The position numbers were made by a program, and so were the translations under genes. A DNA stretch of 64,000 nucleotides from Desulfosporosinus hippei DSM 8344 (GTDB lineage Bacteria > Bacillota > Desulfitobacteriia > Desulfitobacteriales > Desulfitobacteriaceae), in contig NZ_FNCP01000001.1 of the NCBI RefSeq assembly GCF_900100785.1, positions 62,001 to 126,000 on the forward strand. Reading direction: 5' to 3'. The notes beneath the pieces were generated by a model. It did no database searches and had not been told where the DNA came from. It saw nothing but the letters and a program-made list of their open reading frames with translations. Within the stretch, counting starts at the first letter, position 1. Every line of letters begins with the position of its first letter. Positions 34,824 to 43,481 of the stretch are shown in pieces.

Positions 34824-35505
34824 TTCTACCCCGAGCTATCAGTATGAATCTCAGCAATTGGAGGATCGCCGCCAAAGCGGCTGCCACATAAGTTAAAGCA
34901 GCTGCATTTAACACTGAACGTGCTCCGCCGATTTCCTCACTCCCCAGCATTCGCCCTTCTTGTAAAAGAGATAAAGCTCTACTGCTGGCATTATATTCTA
35001 CCGGAAGCGTAATCACTTGAAAGAGTACAGCAAAGGCAAAAGCAAAGATCCCTAGTTCCAGAAGCCATCCATAGGTCGGCATAAAAAGTCCAATCATAAT
35101 TAAAATCGGACCTGCCCCACTGCCAATATTGGCAACAGGCACAAATGAAGACCTGAGCTGCATGGGAAAATACCCTGAGGCATGCTGTAAAGCGTGCCCT
35201 GTTTCATGCGCCGCTACAGCGATAGAAGAAAGAGAGCTGCCATGAAAAACGTCCTCACTAAGTCTAATAATCCTGGTTCGCGGATCATAATGGTCAGAAA
35301 GTCGGCCTCCAACCGGTTCTACCCGTACATCATAGAGACCATTGCTATTTAAGATACCTCGGGCTACTTGAGCCCCCGTAAGCCCTGACTGTGCACGAAC
35401 TTTAGAGTAACGATTATAAGAAGAAGATATCTTAAATTGAGCAAATAACGAAAGTAATATCGCCGGAATTAGAAGAACCATCGTCGGATCCCAAAAAAAA
35501 GGCAT
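34813..35505 (-). CDS. Zinc metallopeptidase, YugP family
   Basis: A 230-residue membrane protein with an N-terminal membrane segment, the zinc-protease motif AAHETGHALQHA near residue 100 (HExxH), and two or three more membrane segments in the C-terminal half. Homologues sit between fmt and rsmB in many Firmicutes. Substrate unknown. AAGGAGG lies before the ATG. Short TTAATAG repeats occur just upstream (35519-35540). Confidence 0.92.
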   Translation of the reverse strand: MPFFWDPTMVLLIPAILLSLFAQFKISSSYNRYSKVRAQSGLTGAQVARGILNSNGLYDVRVEPVGGRLSDHYDPRTRIIRLSEDVFHGSSLSSIAVAAHETGHALQHASGYFPMQLRSSFVPVANIGSGAGPILIMIGLFMPTYGWLLELGIFAFAFAVLFQVITLPVEYNASSRALSLLQEGRMLGSEEIGGARSVLNAAALTYVAAALAAILQLLRFILIARGRSDD

Positions 35506-35629
35506 AAGCGAACCTCCTTTTAATAGTTAATAGTTAATAACATGCTAATGGAAAATTTCTAACCGCTAAAAAGGCTTAGGGATAGAATCCCCCCTTGAAG
35601 CCTCGGTGTTCAACTTTAGCTAAACGAGT

Positions 35630-36601
35630 TTACTCAAAAACTTCTCCTACTTGACCGTGGCGACCGTTTAAGAAGTCCCGTGCCGGCATCGCGCGTTTCC
35701 CTGCCGGTTGAACCTCAATCACACGGAGTATCCCCTCACCGGTCTGAACAAGTAAACTGTCTCCAAGCACTTGAATAATCTGACCTGGACAATTGACCGT
35801 TGCCTTTGATTCTACATGTTCTATTTCCGTTTCTACAACCTCACCTGGTGGGAAAAAGGGTAAGCTCCGCCAAACTTTGAAGTTTTCTCCTCGAAATTTA
35901 GCAAATGCACCCGGCCATGGGTTTAATCCACGAATTTGATCATGTAAATCAACCGCCCTACGAGACCAATCTAATCCTTCATGCTCTCGTTTTAAAAGAG
36001 GTGCATAATTGGACTCCCCTGTTTGAGGTGTCGGTATGACTCTCCCTACTTCAATCAGGTTTAAAGTATCAATTAGAAGCTCTGCACCTATAGTCGCCAA
36101 CTCATCGTGAATTTCTCCCGTGGTTGATTCAGGTTTTATGATGATTTCCCGTTTTAGGAGCATATCCCCTGTATCCAGTCCTTCATCCATCAGCATAGTG
36201 GTTACTCCCGTAACGGTTTCTCCCTTCATTACCGCCCAATGGATTGGAGCTGCTCCGCGATAAGCCGGAAGCAGTGAAGCATGGACATTAATACATCCAT
36301 GTTTAGGCAATCCAAGGATCTCTTTAGGGAGAATTTGCCCGTATGCCACCACAATAATACTCTCGGGAGCTAAATCCTTTAGTTGTTGAATCCAGTCCTG
36401 AGTTTTTATTGAGCTGGGTTGAAAAATAGATAGACCTAATTCTTCAGCAGCAACTTTTACGGGACTGGGTTTTAAGTTCTTTCCGCGGCCCGCCGGTCGA
36501 TCAGGTTGGGTGAAAACTCCCACTATATCTTGACCACTCTCCGCTAAGGCTCTCAATGTAGGTACAGCAAAATCAGGGGTACCCATAAAAACAACACGCA
36601 T
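35630..36601 (-). CDS. fmt: Methionyl-tRNA formyltransferase
   Basis: It formylates the initiator Met-tRNA using 10-formyl-tetrahydrofolate. It has 323 residues. Seen: FMGTPDFAVPTL at the start, NVHASLLPAYRGAAPIHWA near 108 (catalytic Asn-His region) and MDEGLDTGDML near 143. The start is ATG at 36601 with AGGGGGGAT upstream; earlier in-frame starts run into def. def lies 49 bases upstream, the usual partner. Confidence 0.97.
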   Translation of the reverse strand: MRVVFMGTPDFAVPTLRALAESGQDIVGVFTQPDRPAGRGKNLKPSPVKVAAEELGLSIFQPSSIKTQDWIQQLKDLAPESIIVVAYGQILPKEILGLPKHGCINVHASLLPAYRGAAPIHWAVMKGETVTGVTTMLMDEGLDTGDMLLKREIIIKPESTTGEIHDELATIGAELLIDTLNLIEVGRVIPTPQTGESNYAPLLKREHEGLDWSRRAVDLHDQIRGLNPWPGAFAKFRGENFKVWRSLPFFPPGEVVETEIEHVESKATVNCPGQIIQVLGDSLLVQTGEGILRVIEVQPAGKRAMPARDFLNGRHGQVGEVFE

Positions 36602-36650
36602 ACTATCCCCCCTACTCATGGTTCGTTGTTCGTAGTTATTGGTTCGAACT

Positions 36651-37103
36651 TTAGGCTCGATAGGTTTTCTTCGCAACATCTACAAAAAGTATTCCTTCTA
36701 GGTGATCGATCTCGTGCTGTAACGCGCGAGCTAATAATTTCTCCGCCCGAATATCGACCATCTCTCCTTTTCGGTTTAACCCTTGCACTCGAACTTTCGC
36801 AGCCCTTACCACGTCTCCGGTCATATTGGGAATACTTAAACACCCTTCCTCTGCGCTGTTAGCTCCTTCTTTTTCTAAAATTTCCGGATTAATCAGCTCT
36901 ACCAGCACATCGTCTACTTGAACGACAATTACTCTCTTAGAAACCCCTATTTGCGGGGCTGCCAACCCTACTCCCTCTGCGGCACGCATTGTATCCACCA
37001 TGTTATCCAAAAGCTTGATGATTGATTCGTTAACTTCTTTAACCTCTTTAGCCTTTTCACGCAGAACATCTGCACCAATTTCTACAATTTGATAAACAGC
37101 CAT
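36651..37103 (-). CDS. def: Peptide deformylase
   Basis: A 150-residue metalloenzyme that removes the formyl group from new proteins. All three motifs are seen: GVGLAAPQIG near residue 44, EEGCLS near 88 (metal-binding Cys) and QHEIDHLEG near 130 (HExxH). Short for the family but complete. It follows priA by 83 bases and precedes fmt. Confidence 0.97.
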   Translation of the reverse strand: MAVYQIVEIGADVLREKAKEVKEVNESIIKLLDNMVDTMRAAEGVGLAAPQIGVSKRVIVVQVDDVLVELINPEILEKEGANSAEEGCLSIPNMTGDVVRAAKVRVQGLNRKGEMVDIRAEKLLARALQHEIDHLEGILFVDVAKKTYRA

Positions 37104-37186
37104 TTCTGATTACTCCTTTCATTATAAAAGCCTTACAAATAATCTAAGAATTAAAACCAGAATTAAATTTTTGGGTTCCCACACCA

Positions 37187-39466
37187 TTAACTTGAGAGTG
37201 GGTCAACCTCAATGTTTAATATAATTCCATTACTAGCCGAACTTCTAAAAAACCTTTGTACTCCCTGATGCAAAAACTCTCTAAGTAAATCCTGCCGTTT
37301 TCCTTTGACAGAAATTTGCCATCTCCACTGGTTCCTGAGCCTAACTAAGACGGCAGGCGCGGGGCCAAGAATATCCAAGTCAGTATTTCCAAATTTAGGT
37401 TCTCGCATTCCTTGTTGTAAGCAAGCGCCTAATTCATTAGCACCTTTAATAACACGATCCTCTTTCTCATGCAACAATAAAACTCTTAAGATATGTGTAT
37501 AGGGTGGGTATTTTCGTTCTTTGCGATAACGGATCTCCTCCCAAAAAAAACCTTCAAAATCATGGTGTGAGGCTCTTAGAATAGCACTATCATGTGGAGA
37601 GTAGGTTTGTATTACCACCTCACCGGGTTTTGTACTCCGGCCCGCCCGCCCAGCAACCTGAGTCAAAAGTTGAAACGTGCGCTCCCGGGCTCGAAAATCC
37701 GGCATGTTAAGGGTTTGATCAGCGGCAATCACCCCGACCAAAGTAACATTAGGAAAATCTAAGCCTTTGGCCATCATTTGCGTTCCTACAAGTATTGAAG
37801 CTTCCTGGCGCCTAAATTTATTCAAGATTATGTTATGCCCTTCAGCAGACCTGGTTGTATCAAAATCCAAACGCAAGATCGGAACCTCTGGCAAGAGACC
37901 TTGGAGCTCTTCCTCCACACGTTGAGTTCCCTGCCCAAAAAACCGAATAAATCTACTTTTACAATTTGGGCAAGTATGGGGCGGCAATTCTTGATGGTCG
38001 CAATAATGGCACCGCATCGCCTGCCCTTGAGTATGATAAGTCAAGGCAATCTCACAATTGGAACAACTGACTACATACCCACAGTCACGACAAATTACAA
38101 AGGTTGAATACCCTCTCCGATTCAAGAAAAGCATGGCTTGCTCGCCTCGAACCAGCCTTTCCTGTAATTTCTGCTGTAACGTCAGGGAGAATATACTTCG
38201 GTTGCCCTGGCGAAGTTCCTCTCGCATATCCACGATTTCAACAGTCGGCAATACACTCTTTCCGATCCTCGAAGTCATAGTTATCATACGGATTTTACCT
38301 GATTGCGCCGCCGCATAGGCTTCTAAGGATGGTGTTGCACTTCCAAGTAGAACCACACCTTTGAGTTGATCCATCCTTTTACGAGCAACATCCCGCGCAT
38401 GGTATTTCGGGTTTTCATCCTGTTTATATGCCCCATCGTGTTCCTCATCCAAAATAATCAGGCGCAAATTGGGCAAAGGTGCAAACACTGCGGAACGTGC
38501 ACCAATCACAATTCGTTTATTCCCTGACACAATGTCCGCCCATGCCTTCATCTTATCCCGCTGACGTATACCCGAGTGTAAGATAATAACTTGCTCTCCG
38601 AATTGACTCTCGAAATAACGTGCAACTTGTGATGTTAACGATATCTCAGGCACCAGAAGAATGGCATCTCCACCTTGAGCCAAAACCTGAGCAATCAATT
38701 CTCGATAGACTGCTGTTTTTCCACTACCGGTTACACCATGTAATAATACTGTTTGAGACGCACCTTCTTCTAACGAACTCAATACACCCTGCACAGCTGA
38801 TGACTGCTCCCTAGTCAACTCGTAGGTTCTATCCCTCGAAGTTTCCACATTTTTTGTCTCGTGTTTTGGCCCTTCAGCAATGGACTGCTTAAGAGAAGAA
38901 TCTTCTCTCGTCGTAAGAAAGCGAACCTCTTTTTTTACCCATCCTTGTTTGAGTAGTTTCTCAAGCATCCCTTGCGTGACATCCGCTCGCTTTAAGAAAG
39001 TTTTCAAAGGAATAGCTTTTTTTCTTGCTCGGTTAAGAACAGTTAGGGCCCTAAAAGCCTCGGAATCCAGCCATTGCAGAGCCTGAATATCGGTATCCTC
39101 CATTGTTGCTAACGGGACAATCCACTCTTCCACCTTCCCTTTTAGGAGCGGCCAAACTGTATGTAGACTTTGGGCTACAGAACAAACTGTTGTTTGCGCC
39201 AGCCATTGGGCAAGTTCGATTAAATCTTCAGGAACCAGACTATCCCTCTCGGCAATTTCCAGCACGGGTTTTAGATTAATACTATCTAATCCCTCTGGCA
39301 GATGATTCATCAGGTTGACTACGAGCCCTTGAACTTTTCGATTTTGAAGCGGGATCAGCACTCTCATTCCAGACTTTATACTAAGATGTTCTGGAATACT
39401 ATAATGATAGCTCTGATCCAGACGCCGATTTGCTACATCAACCAATACTTCAGCATAGCGAAACAT
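37187..39466 (-). CDS. priA: Primosomal protein N' (replication restart helicase)
   Basis: A 759-residue helicase that reloads the replisome at stalled forks. Domains: 3' DNA-binding domain (residues about 1-100), helicase lobes with GVTGSGKTAVY near 245 and LDEEHDGAYKQ near 340, and the eight-cysteine zinc region (CRDCGYVVSCSNC, CHYC, CPNC) between about 460 and 500, followed by VGTQMMAKGLDF. In many genomes it follows coaBC; here the 39.6-45.9 kb block lies between them. Confidence 0.97.
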   Translation of the reverse strand: MFRYAEVLVDVANRRLDQSYHYSIPEHLSIKSGMRVLIPLQNRKVQGLVVNLMNHLPEGLDSINLKPVLEIAERDSLVPEDLIELAQWLAQTTVCSVAQSLHTVWPLLKGKVEEWIVPLATMEDTDIQALQWLDSEAFRALTVLNRARKKAIPLKTFLKRADVTQGMLEKLLKQGWVKKEVRFLTTREDSSLKQSIAEGPKHETKNVETSRDRTYELTREQSSAVQGVLSSLEEGASQTVLLHGVTGSGKTAVYRELIAQVLAQGGDAILLVPEISLTSQVARYFESQFGEQVIILHSGIRQRDKMKAWADIVSGNKRIVIGARSAVFAPLPNLRLIILDEEHDGAYKQDENPKYHARDVARKRMDQLKGVVLLGSATPSLEAYAAAQSGKIRMITMTSRIGKSVLPTVEIVDMREELRQGNRSIFSLTLQQKLQERLVRGEQAMLFLNRRGYSTFVICRDCGYVVSCSNCEIALTYHTQGQAMRCHYCDHQELPPHTCPNCKSRFIRFFGQGTQRVEEELQGLLPEVPILRLDFDTTRSAEGHNIILNKFRRQEASILVGTQMMAKGLDFPNVTLVGVIAADQTLNMPDFRARERTFQLLTQVAGRAGRSTKPGEVVIQTYSPHDSAILRASHHDFEGFFWEEIRYRKERKYPPYTHILRVLLLHEKEDRVIKGANELGACLQQGMREPKFGNTDLDILGPAPAVLVRLRNQWRWQISVKGKRQDLLREFLHQGVQRFFRSSASNGIILNIEVDPLSS

Positions 39467-39643
39467 GATGTGGCCTCCTTAATTAAACGATGTTAAATCA
39501 ATAGCGCTAATGTCAATATTGGTCAAAATACATTATATCAAATCTTAGCTTCGGATTACAATTTAAAACACCTATAGGTGGGCTATAAATCAACATTATT
39601 AGGATTAATTTCACAATCTTTCATAGCAAATAGCAAATTTCTC

Positions 39644-39673
39644 TTGTCAAAGTAGAATAACTTGTGATATGCT
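39644..39673 (+). promoter_or_regulatory. Promoter of the uracil permease gene
   Basis: TTGTCA (39644-39649), 18 bases, TATGCT (39668-39673) preceded by TGA, an extended -10. The transcript would start near 39680, ahead of the PyrR-type leader. Confidence 0.65.
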
Positions 39674-39689
39674 TTAGGACAGTTAAATT

Positions 39690-39730
39690 CCTAACCTTTA
39701 AATTAGTCCCGTGAGACTAAGAAGGGAATG
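39690..39730 (+). promoter_or_regulatory. PyrR-binding leader RNA element
   Basis: The run AGTCCCGTGAGACTAAGAAGG (key part 39704-39724) is a hairpin loop of the type bound by PyrR in pyrimidine leader RNAs (pattern AGTCC..GAG..CT..GAAGG). Here the stem is TTAGTC/GACTAA. Binding of PyrR with UMP in the family favours the downstream terminator. pyrR is not in the window. Confidence 0.75.
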
Positions 39731-39754
39731 GCGAACCATGATTTTAACATGGAC

Positions 39755-39791
39755 ACCTCTTTCTTGCTTGCGGGCGGGGAAGAGGTTTTTT
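39755..39791 (+). terminator. Attenuator terminator before uraA
   Basis: ACCTCTT/AAGAGGT (39755-39761 with 39780-39786) followed by TTTTTTG. It ends 22 bases before the uraA start, so it would block uraA transcription when PyrR is bound. Confidence 0.8.
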
Positions 39792-39813
39792 GTTAGAAAG
39801 AGGAGGTAAAATT

Positions 39814-41043
39814 ATGTCGACAGAAGTTCAGATTCACGAGAAGCTCCCCCTTGCCCAAGCGATTCCCCTCGGTTTACAGCATGTCTTTGCCATGTTTGGC
39901 GCAACAGTTTTAGTTCCTTTTTTAACCGGTCTGAGTCCATCAGTAGCTCTCCTTTCCTCAGGAATCGGTACTATTATATTCTTATTACTGACCAAAAGCA
40001 GAGTTCCAGCCTATCTCGGTTCCTCATTTGCTTACATTGCTGCTTTAACCACCTTTGTTCAATCCGGTAACACTTCCGGAGCTATGGGCGGAGTTTTAGC
40101 AGTTGGCGTTGTGTACATCGTCCTCTATCTGTTGATGGCGGCTTTCGGAACACGATGGATTCATACTATTGTTCCCCCTATAGTAGCTGGGCCCGTCGTT
40201 GCTATTATCGGCTTAAGCCTGACTCCGGTAGCTGCAGATATGGCCTCCGGCAATTGGTATATCGCCGCTTTCACTTTAGCCGTTGCAGCTCTCCTTTCCG
40301 TTTATGCTAAAGGTTTTTTTAAGATTATTCCCATCTTAGTTGCAATCATTATCGGTTATATCGTTTCCGCGGGCATGGGACTTGTGGATTTCGCACCTAT
40401 TTTAGCCACTTTAAGACCTGAAAAGTTTTTCCTCTTTCCCGTTCAGTTAGGAAGTAACTTTCAACTACCCAGCTTAGACAAAGCAGCCATCTTAGTAATG
40501 GCCCCCCTAGCCATGGTGACCATCATTGAGGATTTAGGACACATGATAGTTCTGGGCAACATCACTCATTCTGATCCTATTAAAAACCCGGGATTTCATA
40601 GAGTCCTCCTTGGTAACGGATTAGCTACTGCCGTAGCCAGCTTTATCGGTGGTCCTCCTGTCACTACCTATGGTGAAAACATTGGAGTCTTAGCAGTGAC
40701 AAGAGTATACAGCACTTTTAATATCTGGATTGCCGCCTTTCTGGCCATCGCCTTTAGTATGATTAACCCTTTACAAGCTGCTATCATGTCTATTCCTACA
40801 GCAGTAATGGGTGGAGTTTGTATACTCCTTTTCGGTATGATCGGCGCAGCGGGATTACGTACGCTTATCGAAGCTAAAATAGACTTCTCCGAAACAAAAA
40901 ATCTCATTATTGCCTCAGTCATCTTTGCTCTCGGAATCGGACTTCCGGAACATAGCGTAGCCTGGGCCACCGTTGTCGGAATAACCTTAAACCTCGTTTT
41001 GAGAGGACATTCTGAAAACCCCAGTGGGAAATTGAATCAGTAA
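39814..41043 (+). CDS. uraA: Uracil permease (NCS2 family)
   Basis: A uracil:proton symporter of 409 residues with about 14 membrane segments. Seen: LGLQHVFAMFGATVLVP near residue 20, LGHMIVLGN near 243 and the substrate motif GGPPVTTYGENIGVLAVT near 278, which marks a uracil rather than xanthine carrier. The start is ATG at 39814 with AGAGGAGG seven bases upstream. Regulation by a PyrR attenuator agrees with the function. Confidence 0.94.
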   Translation: MSTEVQIHEKLPLAQAIPLGLQHVFAMFGATVLVPFLTGLSPSVALLSSGIGTIIFLLLTKSRVPAYLGSSFAYIAALTTFVQSGNTSGAMGGVLAVGVVYIVLYLLMAAFGTRWIHTIVPPIVAGPVVAIIGLSLTPVAADMASGNWYIAAFTLAVAALLSVYAKGFFKIIPILVAIIIGYIVSAGMGLVDFAPILATLRPEKFFLFPVQLGSNFQLPSLDKAAILVMAPLAMVTIIEDLGHMIVLGNITHSDPIKNPGFHRVLLGNGLATAVASFIGGPPVTTYGENIGVLAVTRVYSTFNIWIAAFLAIAFSMINPLQAAIMSIPTAVMGGVCILLFGMIGAAGLRTLIEAKIDFSETKNLIIASVIFALGIGLPEHSVAWATVVGITLNLVLRGHSENPSGKLNQ

Positions 41044-41053
41044 ACAATCGTTT

Positions 41054-41078
41054 AAAGGACGCGTAAGCGTCCTTTTTC
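41054..41078 (+). terminator. Terminator after uraA
   Basis: AAAGGACGC/GCGTCCTTT with a GTAA loop, followed by TTCTTTT on the plus strand. Confidence 0.93.
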
Positions 41079-41092
41079 TTTTGATCAAGAAC

Positions 41093-41134
41093 AAAAAACT
41101 GGGGACACCATCACTATAAGTGGGTGTCCCCAGT
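41093..41134 (-). terminator. Terminator after the paaK-ACT operon
   Basis: ACTGGGGACACC/GGTGTCCCCAGT (41098-41109 with 41123-41134), 12 bp, followed on the minus strand by TTTTTTG. Confidence 0.93.
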
Positions 41135-41149
41135 CGCATAACTTCTTCT

Positions 41150-41551
41150 TTAAAGTACAGGAAGATTAAGTGTCTGCATGGCCTTTTCCATAATCGCCTT
41201 ATCTTGCACTCTGAGCACAACTAAGGCCTGCTCGTTCTCTTTCTCAACAAAGGCATACATGTATTCCACAACTACATCTTGTTGGACGAGCTGGTTCAGT
41301 ACTTCAGCAAGCCCGCCTGTGCGGTCAGGAACTTTGAGCACCCAAACGGGTGTCAAAGAAACCACAACTTTTCGTTCGCGTAATTTAAGGGCAGTTCCTT
41401 CCGGATCATCTACGATGATTCTAAGCACTCCATAATCTTTGGTATCAGCTAATGACAAAGCCCGCAAATTAACCTTGCATTCCGCTAAAAGACTTATGAC
41501 CTCCGCTAATCGTCCCTTAGCATTTTCTAAAAAAATCGATAATTGAAGCAT
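41150..41551 (-). CDS. Tandem ACT-domain protein
   Basis: A 133-residue protein made of two ACT domains: LSIFLENAKGRLAEVISLLAE from residue 3 (the first about 3-65), then VWVLKVPDRTGGLAEVLNQL from about 71. ACT domains bind amino acids and regulate enzymes. Its start overlaps the paaK stop, and such a protein often follows aryl-CoA ligase genes in anaerobes, so it probably senses an aromatic amino acid or its breakdown product. That role is inference. Confidence 0.88.
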   Translation of the reverse strand: MLQLSIFLENAKGRLAEVISLLAECKVNLRALSLADTKDYGVLRIIVDDPEGTALKLRERKVVVSLTPVWVLKVPDRTGGLAEVLNQLVQQDVVVEYMYAFVEKENEQALVVLRVQDKAIMEKAMQTLNLPVL

Positions 41552-42846
41552 TATTTTACCTCCTTATTTCGTTTATCGACAACCCTTACAGCTTTCCCCT
41601 CACTTCGCGGAATACTTTTAGGTTCAACAAGCCGAATACGCACAGAAATCCCCAGAACGTCTTCAATTCTCTTATGAAGGCGTTGTTGACGGGCCTCTAA
41701 CTCCCGGACTTCGTCAAAAAAGCTGGTTTCGTTCACTTCTACTTGAACCTCTAGTTGATCCAAATTGCCAACTCGGTATACAACCAGCAAATAATGAGGT
41801 TCAAAACCCTCAAGGAGAATTGCCTCTTCAATTTGACTTGGGAAGACATTAACTCCACGGATAATCAGCATGTCGTCCACTCGAGCGGAGACACGATCCA
41901 TCGTCCAACCTACTTGCCCACAGGAACAGGTGCCATAATGCAAGGTTGTTAAATCTTTGGTTCGATAGCGCAGAACGGGAAAACCTTTTTTGTCTAAGCT
42001 AGTAATGACTAATTCTCCTCGTTCTCCAACAGTCAGCGGATTTCCTTCTTCATCGAGGATCTCCGGATAAAAATGATCATCAATATGTAACCCTTTATGG
42101 GCAGGACACTCCATTGCTACACCAGGTCCCATAGTTTCACTAAGACCGTAAATATCGTAAGCTTTGATTCCGAGCCGTTGTTCGATTTCTTCCCTCATGC
42201 CTTCAGTCCAAGGCTCAGCGCCGAAAACCCCAATTCTTAATTTCAGCTCATCTCGGGAAATACCTGATTCTTCGAGACTCTCTGCTAAATATAGGGCATA
42301 GGAAGGTGTACAGGCTAAAACAGTTGTGCCAAAATCCCGCATAAGCATAAGTTGCCGGGCGGTATTTCCCCCTGAGATGGGAACAACAATTGCCCCTAAT
42401 TCTTCGCACCCATAGTGTAGTCCCATTCCACCGGTAAATAATCCGTATCCATAAGCGATTTGCACAACGTCCTTTTTGGTTACGCCTGCTCTTTTAAGAC
42501 TATTAGCGACAATCCTAGCCCAAAGTGTAATGTCCTCGCGAGTATAACCTACAACTGTCGGCTTACCCGTTGTTCCAGAAGAGGCATGTAGGCGAACAAT
42601 ATTCTCCATCGGTTCTGCAAAAAGCCCAAAGGGATAATTCTTGCGCAGATCTTCTTTGGTAGTAAGGGGTAGTTTCTGAAAATCCTTAAGAGATTTAATA
42701 TCTGCTGCACTCTTAATCCCTATCGCCCCATAGCTTTCTTGATAGTGATGTATAGGCAAAACCATCTCTACAGTTTTTCGAAGTCCCTCCAGCCACTGTT
42801 CCTCTGTACGTTCCGTTTCCTGTGATACATTATTTGCTAAGTCCAT
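41551..42846 (-). CDS. paaK: Phenylacetate-CoA ligase family enzyme
   Basis: An AMP-forming ligase of 431 residues that activates phenylacetate or a related aryl acid with CoA. Seen: the AMP-binding loop HASSGTTGKPTVVGYT near residue 90, YGLSETMGPGVAMEC near 228, and the C-terminal hinge PRSEGKAVRVVDKR near 415. In anaerobes these enzymes work with indolepyruvate oxidoreductases in aromatic amino-acid fermentation; no such genes lie here. A likely promoter is TTGTGT-17-TATAGA about 50 bases upstream. Confidence 0.92.
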   Translation of the reverse strand: MDLANNVSQETERTEEQWLEGLRKTVEMVLPIHHYQESYGAIGIKSAADIKSLKDFQKLPLTTKEDLRKNYPFGLFAEPMENIVRLHASSGTTGKPTVVGYTREDITLWARIVANSLKRAGVTKKDVVQIAYGYGLFTGGMGLHYGCEELGAIVVPISGGNTARQLMLMRDFGTTVLACTPSYALYLAESLEESGISRDELKLRIGVFGAEPWTEGMREEIEQRLGIKAYDIYGLSETMGPGVAMECPAHKGLHIDDHFYPEILDEEGNPLTVGERGELVITSLDKKGFPVLRYRTKDLTTLHYGTCSCGQVGWTMDRVSARVDDMLIIRGVNVFPSQIEEAILLEGFEPHYLLVVYRVGNLDQLEVQVEVNETSFFDEVRELEARQQRLHKRIEDVLGISVRIRLVEPKSIPRSEGKAVRVVDKRNKEVK

Positions 42847-43001
42847 AACCCCATCCCCTATTTCAATTTGTTTGAACTAAATATAGTTTCTATAACAGAT
42901 ATCATACTGAAACACAATTATATGATCTAATATACTACAGTTTCGAATATCATACCACCTATTTTTCCTCATGCCAAAGCCTCTAATGATTGGAAAATCT
43001 G

Positions 43002-43061
43002 TTTACATGAATAGCATTTAAGTATACAATTCAATTAGTGCATCACATTAGTAATGCACTA
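43002..43061 (+). promoter_or_regulatory. GntR cassette promoter and operator
   Basis: TTTACA (43002-43007), 17 bases, TACAAT (43025-43030). Just after, over the predicted start point, is a perfect 8-bp inverted repeat TAGTGCAT/ATGCACTA (43036-43043 with 43054-43061, spacer 10). This is the expected place for an autoregulatory operator of the GntR-family gene that follows. Confidence 0.8.
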
Positions 43062-43091
43062 CGTCTCTAAGGATGCCTGGAGGTAGATAAT

Positions 43092-43481
43092 GTGATTTTA
43101 AATACCGATAGTATTAAACCAATATATTTACAGATTGCAGAGTGGCTTGAAGTCGAAATACTTAATAACAATATTCAAGAAGATGAACGGATTTATTCAC
43201 AATATCAACTTGCAGATATGTTCACTATTAACCCTGCCACAGCTGCCAAGGGATTGAACCTCTTAGCCGATGAGAACATTGTGTATAAAAAGCGGGGCCT
43301 TGGCATGTTCGTTTCACCAAATGCCAAGCAGTTTATCTTGACTAAGCGAAGAAAGCAGGTGTTAGAGCAGATGATAAAAGGACTTGTAGTAGAGGCGAAA
43401 AGGCTAGATGTCAGTGAAAATGAACTTATTAAAATGATTCAGGCCTTTAAACCAGTCGGTAAGGAGGAGGAACATCTTTGA
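43092..43481 (+). CDS. GntR-family regulator, YtrA type
   Basis: A 129-residue regulator: an N-terminal winged helix (residues about 8-75; PIYLQIAEWLEVEIL, then INPATAAKGLNLLADE) and a short helical tail for dimerisation, as in YtrA regulators of ABC transporters. The start is GTG at 43092 with GGAGG upstream. It overlaps the ATPase gene by four bases. It probably represses the cassette through the inverted repeat at 43036-43061. The signal is unknown; relatives respond to cell-wall antibiotics or to membrane stress. Confidence 0.9.
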   Translation: MILNTDSIKPIYLQIAEWLEVEILNNNIQEDERIYSQYQLADMFTINPATAAKGLNLLADENIVYKKRGLGMFVSPNAKQFILTKRRKQVLEQMIKGLVVEAKRLDVSENELIKMIQAFKPVGKEEEHL

